A DNA stretch of 64,000 nt, from contig MEHQ01002827.1 of assembly GCA_008828725.1 (NCBI GenBank), positions 62,001 through 126,000 on the forward strand, in the 5' to 3' direction. Positions 46,890 to 58,500 of the stretch are shown piece by piece (position 1 is the stretch's first letter; the number at the start of each line of letters is the position of its first letter). The position numbers and the translations under genes are program-made. Source of the DNA: Saccharina japonica. Lineage: Eukaryota > Sar > Phaeophyceae > Laminariales > Laminariaceae. Under the pieces are notes generated by a model. It had not been told where the DNA came from, searched no databases, and saw nothing but the letters and a program-made list of their open reading frames with translations.

Positions 46890-47280
46890 AGAAGTCGGTC
46901 TGGGCTGCGGTAATTACGTAAAGCCTCCCCCGTCCCCTATGAAGAAAAACCAAAAATAAGGAAAACCCTGCATTTTCTCGCCCGGCGGTAGGATTGGCAA
47001 TCACAACTATTAATACGTGTACACAGGCGAGATGGAAATTACGACTACGGGGACACGGAGGAGCCATCCCCGTATTTCAGGCCTTGCATTTCGGGTTGGA
47101 GTTAGGGTTGGCATTCCTGTTACAACAACAAAAGCCATAACTTCCTACCGGTATAAGAAACCCTTCATTTGCTCCCCCGGGGGGTCACAACTGTATAGGC
47201 GAGATATAAATCACGACAACGAGGTAATTTAGGAGCCATCCCCGGATGGCAGGGGTTGCGGATTGGGGTATAAGGGTCAC
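46890..47280. repeat. tandem duplication, about 180-bp unit
   Basis: CCTGCATTTTCTCGCCC and CACAGGCGAGATGGAAAT with AGGAGCCATCCCCG recur as CCTTCATTTGCTCCCCC, TAGGCGAGATATAAAT and AGGAGCCATCCCCGG. A third trace of the unit lies to the right. Confidence 0.65.
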
Positions 47281-49947
47281 AGGGCTATAGTTGCCGGTCT
47301 TTAGGGCTGTGAGAGATGCAGCGACGGGGTTTGATTTGATACACCAGTACAACCCTACTTCACCACGAGAGACGCCGCTGAAGCTGCAGGGCTTCGCTGT
47401 CGGTGCACGCTGGTCTGTGGAGGCTGGCTGGTGTGCTGGAGAGGACGGATTCGCCGGCAAAATGCTAAAACACCAGGCGAAAAACCCGGGGATGGCCGGA
47501 ATATGCCCCCGTAGCCGTGATTGTATCGCTTGAGTGCGTAGTCGTACTTTTAAGTTCCCGGCTGCCATATTCGGACTTTGAGCTTGAGCTGTGGTCCTGC
47601 GACCTGCTGCACCACATGGCGGCTTGGATAACCAAGAAGTCCAAGCACCCTGTCTGGTGTGCGCCAAATATTCGACTCCTTCAACGAAGTCTCCGCTGGC
47701 CAAACCGGCGTTAATAACAAATGGCGTGGCAGCTGCAAGTCACATATATACCATATATTGGCTCCAAAAGCACAAGATAGATTTTTTATATCCAACACTT
47801 TTGGACGTGCCTTTCGATGCTATTTCTAGCGGCCATGTCCCCTGTTTTTGGCGGTAATTACCAGGTAATTACCCCCCTATAATGAGGTCATATTTTTGCC
47901 AAATGTAAGAAATACGAAATATATCAGCACGGGGCTTTTTTGGCCGCAATGTGGCGTCACTGGCAGGGCCGCATAGCACAGCCCGCTACGTCGATTCTAT
48001 CATACGATTCGAATACTGTCGCCGTACCAGGTATCAGGGTATACATTTATCCACGCTCCTCACGAGGAAAGCCGGCCTCGCGTGAGTCGCGCCCTAGTAC
48101 ATAACAGAAAACCACAAGCTCTACAAGCACGCCTACGCACCAGGGGAAATCCTGCACGCCTACGCGCACGGGAAACTCCTGCGCGCGTCGCATCGTATAC
48201 GGTTCGCACAAAAAATAATCAACCTCCCCTATCAATCATAACATAGCGAGGAAAATTAGGCAAACCCGTAAAACTATAAATATTAGCAAGTCGACAATGA
48301 TGTTACTGTTTTGCAACGTTAATATTTCGTTAGTTCAGTGTATCTGCTGTACGCTGTCCGCACTCTGCAACCTGCAACAACAAAAAAGGGAACAAAAACA
48401 TTTTCGAAAAAAATAAATAAATAACGGCAACATAAAAACACTTCTCATGTATGGAGGGGGTCGGGTCGAAAAGTCGAAGAGGCACGCGCACTGCTGCTGT
48501 GTGGTGGCACCACCTCGACCCTCGACACCCATGACGCCCCAAAAAAACATGCCAAAAACGACTCAGCAATGGGGGAGGGGGGGGGGCACGGCTCCTATAT
48601 TCCAGTCGAAAAAAGACAAAACAAGATTGAAAAAAAAACTACGGCCCGTGTTGTATGTTCTTACGTGTTTTTACACCGGAAAGTCGGGCCATCGAGCATG
48701 GCGCCCGACTGATGTACGGACATAATAGGATACACAACCGCACCCAGAGGCCGAACGAAGCGAGCATCTCAAATTCGAAATCAGAAATCTGAAACCTGAA
48801 TACTGTATATACGGGTGTGACCAAAACCGGACAAGGATTATATTTGGCCATACCGTGATACCGTACACAAGACTACTCGTATTAGACACAGCTGACTACT
48901 GGACTGCTTGCGATTATAGGACTCTGGTGAAAAGCAGGACACAAACTGCTGTAGTCGTCGTCGTTGTATATATATCATACTGCTATTAATATCAAGTACT
49001 TATAGATAGTATTATGATACCAGGTACTGACGTACTGGTACTATTAATATGGGTAACAGTTATGTACCGCTGTCTGCTCTTACGAGAAAGTTCCACCGGC
49101 GCATGAGAAACCTTGACATGTTAAGCAGTTGTTGTGTGGGTTGGTTGCTTGCTGACAAAGGAGAAACCCTATTGTTATTATCAGACCCAAGAATTAAGGT
49201 ATTAAGGGTGCAAGTAATGAGGGTTTTTCCGTCCGCGTGCGCGGTGGTGGTGGAAACCCTCCTTATACATATAACTGAACTATTAATAGGCAAACCCACC
49301 AAGCGCTGGATCCACAAGGCCCCCACACGCCACACGCGATACACCCCAATATCTCGGCAGCAGCAGCAGTACAGCAGTAGTAGAAGTGCAAGGCCCACTA
49401 CTCCGGGCGGCAGCAACAGCAGTACCGGATGCGCTGTCTTGTCTTAAAACCGACCTCCAGCACAACGCAGCAGCAGCAGGCAGTGCTGCTGCTGTGCAAC
49501 TACTGCTCGAACTGGTGGAGTGTGGCGTGTATAGAAAATAGCTTTGGTAGCTTCGAGCTTTGGGAGAATTTCACAGACCAGAAATACCGCTTTCAGTGTT
49601 GCTTGGTGGCTTCAGGGTTCGGGTTACTCTCACCTACTCGTAGGGGGGATAGGTGCCTGTGCCCGCAAGCGCTACGTGCGTAATTCAATTTTTGTCTTAC
49701 TATTAATACTACTATCATGAGTGTAGCTATATATGACACGAGTTTACCAGGTATATATAAATACTCGTAGTATATAACCTATGCTGTAGGGATTTTAGGT
49801 GTACCTCTTCGGACTTGTGTATCCTTTCCCTGCTAAGTGTACGTGTTCTTTAGGATTCTCTGATGGCTCTAGCACTTTTGTGACCACGGGCCGTGATCTT
49901 GCTAGATCAGACTATAGGGATTAGCAACTGAAACGAGTTTAATGTGA

Positions 49948-49951
49948 AGAT

Positions 49952-49998
<47 letters not shown>
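49948..49998. repeat. CAA microsatellite
   Basis: About 17 CAA units. Confidence 0.95.
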
Positions 49999-49999
<1 letters not shown>

Positions 50000-50834
50000 A
50001 CCGTAAGAGAGAGCAAAGGTGCCAGGAGGTGACAGGAGACGCGCGGTCAGAGGTCAGTCAGTCACCTTGAACTTCAACTATTAATATGAACGTCAAACCA
50101 GGATATCCCGTAAATATTGTCGTCCGTCACAGGCCTAAACAGCTGGCGTTACATCCTCATTTGCTATATATATATGATATAGAGAAACGAGGGTAAGAAG
50201 TGAGAAGGTACGTATATCAGCGATGTTGTATAACCGGTGTGCGGTTTTCGGCGGTTTCCAAAATCACACAAGGTTTCCCTTTCTTGTGCGTTTTTTTATA
50301 ATAAGGCGTGGCCCCTTACAGAAAACGCCTCCCTATGTTTATTGGAAACCCCTATGTTTGGTCGGTTCAGCGTTCAGCAGCGCAACAGCTGTACGCAGCG
50401 AGTGCGCACACGTAGCGCGGAAAGCGATGGCAATGCAGAGCTGAAAATACAAGAGTCAGTCAACTACTACTACTGTTTGTCATGCTTGCACGGGGTATGC
50501 CGGTCAATGTGAATCAGTCCCAACTGTCCCACCTGCTGCTACTATAAATATATAATTATTATGGAGGCTGCAGACATGGGTATTGCAGAGTAAATCTCGT
50601 TTTGTACCATATTTTGGCAGGGGGGGGGGCGGTAGGCATCCGTCCCCTGATTTAACGCCTAGCAAGTTTCCAAGGTTCCGGTTTTCGCGAGCGGTTTCCA
50701 CATTTTGCCATTTCCGGTAATAACGGAGAGGTTTCCATTTCCATTTGCGGTTATACCTGGTTTTACAGATCTCTAAAAATGATATGATATGATACTGACT
50801 TCGTACGAAAGCAGTATTTCAGACAGCGCACAAA

Positions 50835-51137
50835 AAAAAAAAAAAAAAAAAAAAAACGACACCACACACGTAGGAAGGTCAGAATGAAAAACAAACCGGA
50901 TCGCTGTGATCACAGGACGAAATGAGCAAAAACCATTTTTTTTTTCGTTTTTTGTTCCCTTTTTCAACTTGGTTTTAGAGACCCCCCCTATTTTTTTTTC
51001 GCTGGTCGGGGGGGGGGGGGGGGGTAATTAAAAAAAAGGTTGACTTATTGTTTTCTGGGATCACAACGGTCCGGTTTCTTCCCTCCAATATAGGGGGGGG
51101 GGGGGGTGGTGTCGATAACTTTTTTTTTTGTGCGCCC
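50835..51137. mobile_element. element H copy 2
   Basis: Inverse copy of 28005-28198 with GGATCGCTGTGATCACAGG and GGGATCACAACGGTCCGG; longer because of internal A, T and G runs. Confidence 0.75.
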
Positions 51138-52043
51138 TTGGACTCTTTTGACAATCATTTTTTGGTGCGTAGATGACAGCAGTATACTCCACCATGATAA
51201 TCCACGATACGCACGTAGATGAACTTATACACGTCCTAAGTCAACGACGATTTTAGATTTTTGAAGCCCAAGAAACGTGGACGAATCTCATTACAGAGGG
51301 CCAGGGGCCAGGGGCGAGGAGCCAGGCAGGACAAATTCACCCCTTGTTGGGGAGATTATGAATCTGAAAGCGAGACTAAAAAAAAGCCTACGTACACTGA
51401 CGTAATATTATATAAAACCGTATATACGAGTGGTACCAGGTATATAATACGTACGTGCGCTCGGGAATCCCAGGAATCCTGGGGTAATCTTCCTCCTGAA
51501 GTCAAGCAAAACCGTGCATCTTTCAAGCCTCCTTCTTATGGTCATGGATCATAAATGTATACGTGCATGTTGACATTTGGTTGTTGGTTGGGCCATCATT
51601 CAATACGTACGTGGGGTCGGCTCCAAGACTCTCTTGTGATTGTGCATTTTGATACAGCAGCAGTACTTACAAAACCGTATCCCCGATACTTGGTTTGCTG
51701 TGTACTTATGATACTCCTATGAATACCATACTCTGTTGTAATGAGATCTTTAATAATATCTTGCGATTCGTCAAAATGCCAAAATGGACACCGACCGGTA
51801 TCATACGAGGTACGAGTGTGCATGTACCTGGTATGATTTTTACAGAAAAGTAGAAGAAAAAACCCGTAAAAAACGGCCGAGGAATGGAGAATAGGATGAG
51901 GAGCAGGAAGAGGAGCAGGAAAAGGGCAGGAGGGAGAAAAGAGGAGACGACGCAAGAATCTCTGTCTCTGCTCACACAAATAAGGAGAGCTCGGCAACCG
52001 GCGACACTTCTATGTACAACGTCGAAACGATACGTCGCCCCGT

Positions 52044-52163
52044 ATGTACAAGGTCCACCACGTGGCGATTGTAACTACTACCGCTGCTGCTGTGATTGGG
52101 ATTACTATCATAGATTACGTAAACACCCAAGACAATGTCGCAGAGAAGAAGGCCAGAAGATAG
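52044..52163 (+). other. 39-codon frame with a membrane-like segment
   Basis: MYKVHHVAIVTTTAAAVIGI is followed by a charged end ADNVAEKK-like in character (QDNVAEKKARR). It would suit a short membrane peptide or the last exon of one. There is no splice or homology support. Confidence 0.12.
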
Positions 52164-52500
52164 AGAAAGAAGGACAAGAGGTAGATGAGGACAGAAATGC
52201 CACGTAATGATTGCACAGCAGCAGCAGCAGCAGCAGTAGCGGTTGCCGAGCAACAAGAGTGCTGTCAGGTATGCTCTCCTCATCTCTCATCACATCACCA
52301 ACATCTTGATTGAACTATCCACGCAAAAAAAAACACACACACAAGGGGCAAAAAAAGCCAGCCTGTACCTGGTGGTACCCGTACCTGGTACCAGTATATC
52401 GTACATATATAAAAGTAAACATTAACATTGTTAAAACACGGTACGTACATACAGGGGGAGAGACGGAGGAGGCAACAGCACAGGAGAAGCGTTTCCTCAC

Positions 52501-52570
52501 CTTAAATGAGAAGTTCCCGGTCCCAAGGGCGGCTCGGCGGGCTCCCGGGTGCGCGAACACACGAAGTTTC
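52501..52570 (-). CDS. candidate exon, gene unknown
   Basis: Acceptor CAATCATAG|G and strong donor TTTAAG|GTGAGG bound 70 bases that can read KLRVFAHPGARRAALGTGNF. Other frames are also open because of high GC. Partner exons could not be fixed. Confidence 0.25.
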
Positions 52571-53059
52571 CTATGATTGAACTATGGATGCCGCAGACGA
52601 CGCGGGACAGGATCCAACGCGCGCCCGCTCCCTCAGAAGGTTTGGGTGCTGTTCCCTTTGCCTTGCTTGAGATATTAGGGTCGCCCTCTCTCTGTCCCGT
52701 CGCTGAGCTTTTTGATCAACAATCCCCAGCAGCACCAGCAGCAGCGGAAAAAAGGAAGGCCCCCTTCACTCCAAGCCCCCGGTGTCCTGAAAGCCGGCGA
52801 GCCCTAGGCAGCAGCAGCAGCAGTAGTAGTAGCTGAACGCTTCCCGCCTCCTCTCTCTCACTCTCTCTCTCTCGCTCTCCCTCTCTCTCTCTGTCCCCCC
52901 TTTGCTTTGGTTTGATCTCGTTTCTCGGACCTTCGCTCACAACGAGCGTGCCATGGCCGTCTACCCTTATTTCCCTGTATCGTTCGTCCCCCCCTCCCGC
53001 TTGGTCGACAGTTCGATCGACAGAAAGAACACCGAGACCGGGCACCCGTGCCACAAAGC

Positions 53060-53530
53060 CTAAAAACCAAACAACGCTCGCACCTGGGCGAGAGGGGAAA
53101 AGGACCTACCAGCCGACCAGCACGCGGAGATTGAATGTGACGCCGGGATTTCGAGACGGGGATTAGGTCGCCTCAGCGTCCCGGGGGGTTGGTTTTGGTT
53201 GCGATTCGATTGGGGGACATTGGTCTTTTTCATAAAATTTCGGAACGTTGACTCGAATTCCGCATTAAATTCGGTATGTCGTACGAATACCGAATAGCGA
53301 CCGTTTCGCAGGCGGGGTAATACCGGTACGTCGAGTATGTGCGTAGTCGCGTAGTCTCCTTGAGACTTGAGACTTGATACCGTCGTCCCGTAAGATATAC
53401 CACGGGTACCTGGTAGTACGTACTGGCTCTGGTAGATTCGCAGGCTACGGTGCGAGTAAAATAGCGCCTGCTGGACTACACAGGCCGTTGCAAGGAAGGA
53501 ACCGTGGGCCTGCTCAATCTGTCTGCTCAA
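53060..53530 (-). CDS. candidate open frame of 156 codons
   Basis: The most convincing part reads VPVLPRLRNGRYSVFVRHTE and later NPRLEIPASHSISACWSAGR. A good acceptor (CTCTCGCCCAG) and further open frames towards 52912 suggest that coding exons may lie here, but frames overlap and no family is recognised. Confidence 0.2.
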   Translation of the reverse strand: MSRQIEQAHGSFLATACVVQQALFYSHRSLRIYQSQYVLPGTRGISYGTTVSSLKSQGDYATTHILDVPVLPRLRNGRYSVFVRHTEFNAEFESTFRNFMKKTNVPQSNRNQNQPPGTLRRPNPRLEIPASHSISACWSAGRSFSPLAQVRALFGF

Positions 53531-54032
53531 ATGCTACTGTGGTAGATGCTATTTTCGCTCGTATATACTTCGACCGTCGCGCTTTTGGGTGACACGAAAT
53601 AGATCATGTGGAGTACAACAATAACCGTGGGTTGTTGGCCATGTCGATCAAGTTATTTCCGTCAGGCCACAGCATGTCGACACCTCTGCTGGTAGGTCTG
53701 AACGGCATGTATGTATACAGCGTACTCGTCGTGCATGAGCAACAATGAGACCACCGCATAGAGATTAACATATTTAGAGATGATATGATTATGGTGATGA
53801 CGTGAGAACAATCTCGTCTTTTCTGGCGCGTACAGTACTATGTGTGGTATATAAACGGATAACCCACACAAGTTTTGCAAGGCACAGCATAATACGAATC
53901 AAGCTGACGTGTTTCTTAGTTTATTATTAATACGAATCATACATACGATGACTTAAGTAACTTTGCTGTTCCAACAGCAAGCAAAGAAATTAGGAAGGAG
54001 ATGGAAGCACGGATCGCGATGCTTTTACGAAC

Positions 54033-54096
54033 CTGATTCGAGCCTGTGTCGTCCAAACTGCGACGAGTGTCCGCCCTCTTGTACGCCTCCTCGGGT
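54033..54096 (-). CDS. candidate exon downstream of the DUF218/AT-hook gene
   Basis: One base plus 21 codons ending SLDDTGSNQ (PEEAYKRADTRRSLDDTGSNQ minus its first residues), between GACATAG|A and AATCAG|GTTCGT. Coding-like composition, but it lies beyond the stop of the upstream gene, so it would belong to another gene or an alternative 3' end. Confidence 0.2.
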
Positions 54097-54466
54097 CTAT
54101 GTCAAGATCTGAACCGAGTCAGCCGCGGACTCCCTCCGCATTCCACCCACGGAGTGAAAGTACCTCGCATCAGGTTGTCGCGTACGATGCATGTACGTAT
54201 GATTTTGTTGCGCTGCTGTTGTGGTTGGTTGTGGTGGTCTTGGTGTAGAACCGACGGTGTAACTGTAAAAAAAAAACGTTACGTATATTTTTTGTAGTAG
54301 CACTTATTGTACCTCGTAGTTAACGTATCTACCAACGGGGGCCAAGAACATCATCCATCAGTGTAAAACAGTACGAGAACCTCCAAAATTCAACGCAAAA
54401 CACGTATCATACGAGTACGTATAGATCCCTATTCCCTTAACTACACAACGCAAAAAATTGTCCCCA

Positions 54467-55519
54467 TCAACCATCATCGCTATCTCGAGACGTAACCGCC
54501 TGTGGAGCCCTTGCCAAACGGGGGCGCCCCCGTCCCCGCTTCGCCGGTGCCACCGGCGCCGCCGGTGTGCCATCGTCTGCAGCCGGTGGTTTCACCGCCG
54601 CTGCTTTGGCTCGCGCGCCGTTTACCCGGACCTTGGGAGCTCTGACCCTAGTGCTGCTCGACTTTGCGCCGTTCGCCTTGGGTCGCCCCGGTGACTTCGG
54701 CTCTACCGACTTATTCTTCTGTGCAACAGGTGGTGGCGTTGGCGGTGGTGGCGTTGGTTGCTGTGGCCGCAACGATTTTCGTCGCCGCTGCGGCCGTGGC
54801 AGCGCCCAGTTGACCCGTAGTTGTGCCGGTTCTTCGCTCTCTAAATAATCTGCCTCCGGCTGGCTCGTTGTGTCGCCTTTCTCGTGTCCGCCTTTCTCGG
54901 GATCGCCGCTGTCCGTAGTAGTCTCCTCCGCCTCGATGGCGGAGCGCTCGAGTCGTGACGCATCGTCGCCGCCCACCCCCTCCTCCATGCCCATGCCCAT
55001 GCCCTCCCCTTCTGTTAGGCTCGACGCCCTTGTTCTTTGGCCAACGGCGCCAGCCTCCCCCTCGCTCCCCTTCCAAAGATTGGTGCCGCTTCCCTTGTAC
55101 TCTATCTCGAACGAGCCCCCCCCGTCACGGCCTGTCGCTCTCGGACTGACAATCCCATGGTCACCGAACATGTCAGCTAACTCAACCTCTTCATCGACCC
55201 CCCCCCCTTCTTGAACCGTGCCCTCCCCCGTCTGTACCCCCAAATCGTCACTAGTACTGCTGCTGCTGATGTCACTCGACACAGGCTGGCCTTCCAGCAA
55301 CTCGTCAGGGTCCGCAATATCCGACCATGCGTTGGCCCCCACCCAGTGCGAAACTTTCTTGCGACTTGAAAACGCATCGCCCTTTCGATCGAACAGGGTG
55401 TGGATGCGCTCGCGCGCGAGGCTCGCGACCACCGCGTCGTCTTTCGGGTCGCGGGGAGGCTTTTCGTCTTCCAAAACGCCCCATTCGCCCGGGGTTAGGG
55501 GACGGTCGGGGTCAGCGGC
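54467..55519 (-). CDS. DUF218-like gene, last exon with AT-hooks
   Basis: 350 codons and stop. It starts AADPDRPLTPGEWG after acceptor TTTGATAG|GCC. A conserved-looking first 60 residues (KVSHWVGANAWSDIADPDEL) are followed by an acidic low-complexity region and the Lys/Pro-rich AT-hook tail ending SRDSDDG. Confidence 0.85.
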   Translation of the reverse strand, partial: AADPDRPLTPGEWGVLEDEKPPRDPKDDAVVASLARERIHTLFDRKGDAFSSRKKVSHWVGANAWSDIADPDELLEGQPVSSDISSSSTSDDLGVQTGEGTVQEGGGVDEEVELADMFGDHGIVSPRATGRDGGGSFEIEYKGSGTNLWKGSEGEAGAVGQRTRASSLTEGEGMGMGMEEGVGGDDASRLERSAIEAEETTTDSGDPEKGGHEKGDTTSQPEADYLESEEPAQLRVNWALPRPQRRRKSLRPQQPTPPPPTPPPVAQKNKSVEPKSPGRPKANGAKSSSTRVRAPKVRVNGARAKAAAVKPPAADDGTPAAPVAPAKRGRGRPRLARAPQAVTSRDSDDG

Positions 55520-58500
55520 CTATCAAAAGAGGGGACAGGGGACGGGGACGGGGATGGGGACAGGGACGGGGGGGGCGGGGGGTGTACTTCATTTTCATGC
55601 ATTTTGCCGTAGTCGTATGACCATGACCGGGGGGGGGGGGGGGGGGGTTATGAGGAACACTCCACTTGAAGCCATGACCAATGGTTGTGTTACCGTTTTT
55701 GGCGCGAAAAGGGGGGACGGTGCGAGACATCAACATCGCGCGCTTGCTAAAGACATGCGTGGCACGGAAAAAGCCCGGACAGGAAGCCACCTGGATTTCC
55801 TGGCCTGCATACATGTACATATCATCACAGCATTACACATACATCGTCTGTTACAACAGGGCCTGCCTTACTCTCACTAGGAACTCGCTCTGGTGGAAGG
55901 CATCAATATATATACTATAGGAGATTATTAGGCTGGTGCAAGACACAAAAAAAAAAAAACGGAGATTTGCTTTGGTCTGGTGGCGCGGATTTCCGGCTTC
56001 ACATTTTCTACAGGATCTCCGGCTTCCATCCAGCTGAAAAGTAAGGCATACCTGGTACCCTTTAAGGCATACCCTATAAAGAATGCCCCATCAGACATGC
56101 CCCATATTTTAGGCGGCCATTGTAAATCAGCAACTCGCTTCGCTCAAACAATAGATCAATCCACGGATCCGGTTGGATGCCTGCCGGTCGGTCGGTCCTG
56201 TCCGCGGTCGGTCACACGTTACCACGGTCTCTCGATCTATAAGAACATCCGCCAATAATGAGTCCGTACGTATATACGGCCTCACAACACATGCATGCCG
56301 GTGGCCGGTGAGCCTCACCATCTGCGCCTGGAGAATACCTCTCTCTATGAGAGCCGCGCACATCGCCCAAGCCCTCAGCGACACGCTGTTCCTGCGCGTG
56401 GCTGCCGGCTCAATGATTTCCTGCCGTTTTGCGGAGATGAGATGAGGGAGAGGGGGGGTCCATGTAGGTTGTTTTAGCCCAGGCAACAGACAGTGAAAAA
56501 TAAGGACGTTGTAAGCGTGACGGCAGTATGCAGCAGCAGCAGCGCCAAACGCATTTGAACAGTGAAAGTGGGGAAACGTACCCCAACAAGGGTGCGTTCG
56601 TAGGCACAACTAAACCACCGGTAGCTCGAGCAACCTACTTGCGCCAATACTCGAGGCATGACCCCCTTCAAATCACTGACATACATACACCTAAAGTAGA
56701 AAGCATGCGTCCGGCGATGTTTCGGACCGTAGCACAGCACATACACGCGCTTGCGAGAAGCTAACGAAGTGCTCATCGCATCGTCCAACCAAAGACAACC
56801 AGCAGCCCCATGATCGTAACGAAGGAAGTAACCGCTTGTTGGGTTGATCAAGTAGCTCAATACGTACATACTACTGTACATACAGCAGTAGTGCCATGTA
56901 ACGACCACCTAAGCCTACGGCTACAACTGCCGCTGCGCCCCGCCACGTACCCGCCCACAATATCACCAGAAAACCCGTCAGGGAAAAACGCCGCTCGAAA
57001 AGCTCGAAAACCATGCTCCGAGTGGCTCTTATTGGGACACACCTGTATCTTAGCGAGTGCGCCCGCAGCCCACTCCAAGGCTTCATCGAGCCTCATGTTG
57101 GAAACACTGCCAGCGGGGAACGTTCCTAACTTTCCTCGCCTTCCCTGCTCCGCCGCACGCTGCAGGTCCACCAGGTTCATGTTTCGCGAACGGGGTCCCC
57201 TAAAGCCATACCGAAGGCGGAATCGGACAATCACATACGCCGACAGGGGGCCAACGTGACCAGAAAAACAAGACGGACGAGAAAGGAAATAATGGGTCGG
57301 CAGGGCGGGGGGGGGGGGGGGCACAGAAGGCTCACAAGGGCGTGTCTTGACCCTATATGAGTATTCCGTATTTAATAAAATGACTACAAATACGTCAGCT
57401 GTGAGTTCCACCGATTGAATGGTTGATACTCAACTGTTCTTGGTCGTTCGTTCCGTCGCCCCGGTAGAGTAGTGGTCAGCTTTCAAAGGCTACTATCATT
57501 GGTACCCGAGTTCAAATCCCACCGTGGTGAGAGATTTTCACTTTATTTGAAAAAAATAAAAAGGAACCAATTGCTGAGAGCGCCCTAGTGGCGTGGGTAG
57601 GCGGACTCTGACGCAAGTCGACGAGGGAAGAAAGTGCTGAAGCCTTCTCGCGATAAAAAGTGCAAGGCAAGAACCGTGGTAGGGGAGGAGGGAGAAGAGC
57701 CTACTTTATGACCCCGGATCTGAGTCGCGACCAGGAAGGAGAGAGAAAGGAAGGGCGAAGATAATAAATGGGATGGACAAAAAATAAAGCCAAAAAATGG
57801 GCTTTGGGTCCATGCATAATCCCAGTCAAATCAACGCGAACGGTAACCTGCTGAAACATGCCACACACACCAGAGCAGATTGGTCCGCATTTTGGTGTTC
57901 ACCTCCATCTACCGTTGGATCCATCTGTATCAAGCGATGCTATATGTGCGCCCGTTCGGTCGGGCGGTTCGGTCTTCCCTGAAAAAAAGAAAAAAGGGGT
58001 GCACCGCCAATTCTTTCTCTTTCTAGTAAAAAGGTTGTAACTCGGGCTGCATGGAAATCGATTTCCGAACCCAATCAGTACCAATTCATCTGGCAAATAA
58101 CGCTCCATTCGGTTCGTTCCAATGCTCTTGGGAGGGGGGTTAGGGGGGGGTTCAGCCATGCCCTATATATAACTTGCCAAAGAGCAAAGGGCAAGAAGGG
58201 ACACTCCGGGTAGATATTGAGCCGTGAGGCCGCCCCGTCTGCACAGCAAGCAGCGGTGGGGTGCTTCAAAACGCTCGAGACGACGGCACCATGGCATTGT
58301 TCTACGTACGTATATCCAGGCCGGCGGTAGTGACTTGCGGCTGCACGTGTTTCGTGCTCCCCCGTGAACAGAGCCGGCATGGTTGAAAGCGACGCGCTCC
58401 CACCGCGGATGAAGAACGACGCGACACTACTGAAACTAAAGCACGGCGACGTTGCGACCGCGCGATAACGTTTGTCTTATATCACGCTCTCCCCCCCCCC

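Larger units (their letters stand above)
37399..52043. other. gene-poor spacer, second part
   Basis: About 14.6 kb without a supported gene. Contents are SINE copies 5-9, a nested TA-flanked element, a tandem duplication (40285-40685), element K and F copies, a duplicated block at 46890-47280, a CAA run (49948-49998) and element H copy 2. Short frames in 47.2-47.9 kb, 49.0-49.7 kb and 50.2-50.5 kb have no splice or family support. Confidence 0.55.

Noticed and set aside
47185-47703. 172-codon minus-strand frame with overlapping plus-strand frames
   Set aside because: It overlaps a tandem duplication; frames are open on both strands, with no splice signals or known motif.
53060-53140. Cys-rich frame (CERCLVF, CSFCRSNC) resembling a zinc finger
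   Set aside because: It is one of three open frames in GC-rich DNA; the spacing fits no standard finger and a neighbouring frame looks more coding-like.
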